From Streptomyces sp. A1277 (GTDB lineage Bacteria; Actinomycetota; Actinomycetes; Streptomycetales; Streptomycetaceae), in the NCBI RefSeq assembly GCF_004795015.1, contig NZ_SSBI01000031.1:1-64000 (forward strand): 64,000 nt of DNA. The letters are read 5' to 3'. The notes beneath the pieces are model-generated. The model saw only the letters and a program-made list of their open reading frames with translations. It had not been told where the DNA came from and did not search any database. Both the position numbers and the translations under genes were made by a program. Positions 61,489 through 64,000 of this stretch are shown in pieces. Each line of letters opens with the position of its first letter. Within the stretch, counting starts at the first letter, position 1.

Positions 61489-62586
61489 GTGAGTGCCCTC
61501 TTCGAGCCCTGCACCCTCAGGTCGCTTGTCGTGCCCAACCGGGTGTGGATGGCACCGATGTGCCAGTACAGCGCCGAGCCCGTGGGGCCGAACACCGGTG
61601 TGCCCACCGACTGGCACTTCACGCATCTCGCGGCCCGCGCCACCGGCGGCACCGGCCTGATCCTCACCGAGGCGACGGCGGTCAGCCCCGAGGGCCGGAT
61701 CAGCCCCGCCGACCTCGGCATCTGGAACGACACCCAGGCCGCCGCGTTCCGCCGGATCACCGACTTCGTCAAGGCGCAGGGCTCCGTGGTGGGCATCCAG
61801 CTCGCCCACGCCGGCCGCAAGGCGTCCACCGCCGCGCCCTGGACCGGCGGCGGGCCGGTCGGCCCCGAGGCGCACGGCTGGACTCCGGTAGCGCCCAGCC
61901 CGCTGCCCTTCGACGCGGGCTACCCGGTGCCGCACGAGCTGACCGCGGACGAGATCCGGGGCGTCGTGGACGACTTCCGCGAGGCCGCCCGCCGCGCCGT
62001 CGACGCGGGCTTCCAGGTCGCCGAGGTGCACGGAGCGCACGGCTACCTGATCGGGCAGTTCCTCTCGCCGCACAGCAACCACCGCACCGACGCGTACGGC
62101 GGCAGCTACGAGAACCGCGTGCGCTTCGCTCTTGAGGTGGTCGACGCGGTCCGCGAGGTGTGGCCGCAGGACCTGCCGGTCTTCTTCCGAGTCTCCGCCA
62201 CGGACTGGCTCACCGAGAACCCCGAGGACGAGCGCGAGGGCTGGACCGCCGACGAGACGGTGCGCCTGGCCGTGGATCTCCAGGCCCATGGCGTGGACCT
62301 GCTCGACGTCTCCACCGGCGGCAACGCGCCCCGCGCCCGCATCGCGACCGGCCCCGGCTACCAGGTGCCCTTCGCCGAGCGCGTGAAGCGGGAGACCTCG
62401 CTGCCCGTCGCGGCCGTCGGCCTCATCACCGACCCGCAGCACGCCGAGAAGATCCTCACCGAGGGCCGCGCGGACGCCGTGCTCCTCGGGCGCGAGCTGC
62501 TGCGCAGCCCCTCGTGGGCCCAGGGTGCGGCCCGCGAGCTGAACGGCACGGTGCACGCCCCCGAGCAGTACGGATACGCGATCTGA
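61489..62586 (+). CDS. NADH:flavin oxidoreductase, Old Yellow Enzyme family (YqjM-like)
   Basis: 365 aa from GTG 61489. FMN-dependent ene-reductase fold: LRSLVVPNRVWMAPMCQYSA (Cys next to FMN as in YqjM), LILTEATAV, GIQLAHAGRKAS, EVHGAHGYLIGQFLSPHSN (substrate His pair replaced by the family HGAH), RFALEVVDAVREVW and DAVLLGRELLRSPSWAQGAA. It reduces activated C=C bonds with NAD(P)H. The upstream palindrome suggests induction by an electrophile or related compound. Confidence 0.93.
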   Translation: MSALFEPCTLRSLVVPNRVWMAPMCQYSAEPVGPNTGVPTDWHFTHLAARATGGTGLILTEATAVSPEGRISPADLGIWNDTQAAAFRRITDFVKAQGSVVGIQLAHAGRKASTAAPWTGGGPVGPEAHGWTPVAPSPLPFDAGYPVPHELTADEIRGVVDDFREAARRAVDAGFQVAEVHGAHGYLIGQFLSPHSNHRTDAYGGSYENRVRFALEVVDAVREVWPQDLPVFFRVSATDWLTENPEDEREGWTADETVRLAVDLQAHGVDLLDVSTGGNAPRARIATGPGYQVPFAERVKRETSLPVAAVGLITDPQHAEKILTEGRADAVLLGRELLRSPSWAQGAARELNGTVHAPEQYGYAI

Positions 62587-62629
62587 CCGCGTGGACCCGG
62601 CGGTCCCGTCCGCGCCTTTCCGCCCCGCT

Positions 62630-62666
62630 CCGCCCCCTTCGCACCCCTGGTGTGCGAAGGGGGCGG
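62630..62666 (+). terminator. Terminator after the OYE gene
   Basis: A perfect 15-bp stem (62630-62644 with 62652-62666) with loop CCCTGGT, 44 bases after the stop. Confidence 0.85.
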
Positions 62667-62781
62667 TCTGCGTGGACCTGTCGGCGGAGCGCCTCGCCCA
62701 CCTTTTTCTATCGTTGAAAATTCCCCACGCACGACTGTTGTTTTGCGTTTGGTGCTGTGGCTCAATGTTCGATTGTGTGCT

Positions 62782-62803
62782 GTGCCTCACAGGTTCGAGG
62801 CAC
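62782..62803. promoter_or_regulatory. Inverted repeat upstream of the GH2 gene
   Basis: GTGCCTC (62782-62788) and GAGGCAC (62797-62803) form a 7-bp inverted repeat with an 8-base spacer, 27 bases before the TTG start. The surrounding 62690-62790 is AT-rich, as for a promoter region. Confidence 0.45.
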
Positions 62804-62829
62804 TTCAGCTCTCTCGACAGGACGACGCC

Positions 62830-64000
62830 TTGAGACGACAAACGCCCCGCCCCCGCGCTCTGTTCAGGACAGCGGCCTGCGCCGCCGCGCTCCTGATCCC
62901 CCTCGGTGCCACCCTGGTCCCGGCCGCCGCGGCCACGCCCGCCGGTGCCGCCTCCGCGACGACCTTCAAGGCCGGTGACCCGGCCACCACCGTCCACGGG
63001 CTGAAGGGCGAGTACTTCAGCATGTCCGCGCCCGGCGCGCGGGACTTCGACAAGCTCGGCGGCGTCGCCCTGGACCCGCAGATCAACTTCCCCGGCCTCA
63101 CCGGCGCCTTCGAGTCCACCACCGGCCGCACCGAGAACACCACGGCCCGCTGGACGGGCGACATCACCGCCCCCGAGGACGGCGACTACACCTTCGCCGC
63201 GATCGGCGACAACGGCTTCCGGCTCTTCATCGACGGCAAGGCCGTCATCGACCACTGGCTGCCCGACTGGGACAACGAGCAGACCAGCGCGCCGATATCG
63301 CTCAAGGCCGGCGAGCCGCACACGTTCAGGCTGGAGATGTTCCAGGACACCGGCGGCGCCAACATGTTCCTGCGCTGGTCCAGCGCGAAGCTCGCCAGGC
63401 AACTCGTCCCGGAGTCCGCCTTCACCCCGCCCGCCGACTTCGAGGTCTACCCGGTCGGGCTGAGCGTCGCGGACGACGGCCTGAAGCTCCGGCTGGCGTT
63501 CGAGGACAAGGTCAGCGACTACGCGGAGCTGAAGAACCACCTCGCCATCGAGGCCGACACCACCCCGATGCCGGTCAAGTCCGTCACCCGGGCCCCCGGC
63601 AACTCCGAACAACTCGTCGTCACCCTCGCCGCCGCCGTCCAGAAGGACCAGCGGGTCACGGTCGCCTACGACGGCGAAGCCGGTCTCAAGTCGGGCCGCG
63701 AGACCGTCCCCGAGATCAACCGCACGGCCACCAACCTCTCCACGCACCGCCTCACCACCACCTGGGGCGACAAGCTCGACCGCAACGACCCGCTGCCCGA
63801 GTACCCCCGGCCGCAGCAGGTCCGCGACAAGTGGCAGAACCTGAACGGCCCCTGGGAGTTCGCCGGGGCCAAGGCCGGCGAGAAGCCCGTCTTCGGCAAG
63901 AAGCTCGGTGAGCGCATCACCGTGCCCTTCCCGGTCGAATCGCAGCTCTCCGGTCTGGAGCGCCACGAGGACCACATGTTCTACCGCAAGCTCGTCACCG
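62830..64000 (+). CDS. Secreted glycoside hydrolase family 2 protein with N-terminal PA14 domain (partial, runs off the window)
   Basis: The open frame from TTG 62830 (AGGA 7 bases upstream) gives 390 residues and continues beyond base 64000. A signal peptide (RALFRTAACAAALLIPLGAT, then AAAATPAGAASA) is followed by a PA14/GLEYA-like carbohydrate-binding domain: GLKGEYFSMSAPGARDFDKL, WTGDITAPEDGDYTFAAIGD and NGFRLFIDGKAVIDHW. Then comes a linker beta domain and the start of a GH2 sugar-binding domain (PQQVRDKWQNLNGPWEFA, RITVPFPVESQLSGLE). The catalytic barrel lies outside. Family members are beta-galactosidase- or beta-mannosidase-like; the substrate cannot be set from this part. Confidence 0.88.
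   Translation, partial: MRRQTPRPRALFRTAACAAALLIPLGATLVPAAAATPAGAASATTFKAGDPATTVHGLKGEYFSMSAPGARDFDKLGGVALDPQINFPGLTGAFESTTGRTENTTARWTGDITAPEDGDYTFAAIGDNGFRLFIDGKAVIDHWLPDWDNEQTSAPISLKAGEPHTFRLEMFQDTGGANMFLRWSSAKLARQLVPESAFTPPADFEVYPVGLSVADDGLKLRLAFEDKVSDYAELKNHLAIEADTTPMPVKSVTRAPGNSEQLVVTLAAAVQKDQRVTVAYDGEAGLKSGRETVPEINRTATNLSTHRLTTTWGDKLDRNDPLPEYPRPQQVRDKWQNLNGPWEFAGAKAGEKPVFGKKLGERITVPFPVESQLSGLERHEDHMFYRKLVT

Overview
The window is high-GC DNA with strong third-position GC bias and frequent GTG/TTG starts. It also has Streptomyces-type regulatory sites: two DasR-like palindromes, a DmdR/IdeR-type iron box, LacI-type operators, and a ydaO-type leader in front of a LysM protein. I read it as the chromosome of a Streptomyces species. 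No rRNA, tRNA, CRISPR array, insertion sequence or phage gene is visible.

Layout. 1-7.8 kb: the tail of a CBM-bearing secreted protein, an AfsK-like kinase with a PQQ propeller, a LuxR-type response regulator convergent with an ABC exporter/histidine kinase operon, and a methyltransferase. 7.8-16.1 kb: a small Cys-containing protein, catalase-peroxidase, a secreted GH92 mannosidase, and a HelD-type RNA polymerase motor with a structured leader and a 12-codon uORF. 16.2-25.7 kb: a catechol (2,3-dihydroxybenzoate) siderophore locus under an iron box. Its synthesis enzymes dhbA, C, E and B look intact, but the aryl carrier protein, NRPS, lipoprotein receptor and FecCD/ATPase importer all carry internal deletions, frameshifts or stops. 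26-33.5 kb: a c-di-AMP riboswitch plus LysM/transglycosylase gene, an antitoxin-like gene, a wrecked SpoIIE-type phosphatase containing a 72-bp in-place inversion, a geranylgeranyl reductase-like flavoprotein, a K+ channel, and an intact multidomain SpoIIE phosphatase. 33.6-46.3 kb: a secreted CBM32/beta-helix glycosidase, an XRE regulator with a tiny coupled uORF, a two-headed M4-M28 protease, two coupled aldo/keto reductases, a Ser/Thr kinase, an Lrp regulator, and a DasR-box chitin LPMO. 46.5-53.4 kb: a FUSC membrane protein with a leader terminator, a lactonase-fold protein, a CbiX-like protein, a BadF-type sugar kinase, uracil-DNA glycosylase and a BNR-repeat protein. 53.4-60.6 kb: a LacI regulator, a sugar ABC importer and a GH3 enzyme in the arrangement of a bxl xylobiose locus, followed by the operator and last codons of a deleted GH115 gene. 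60.6-64 kb: two small proteins, an Old Yellow Enzyme, and the start of a secreted PA14-GH2 glycosidase.

How it fits together. Most of the window is polysaccharide and peptide scavenging (chitin, xylan, beta-glucan, mannan, protein) plus kinase/phosphatase signalling. The most unusual feature is gene decay by clean internal rearrangement. The siderophore locus, a phosphatase and a GH115 gene are all eroded while their neighbours are intact, so catechol siderophore production and uptake from this locus have probably been lost.
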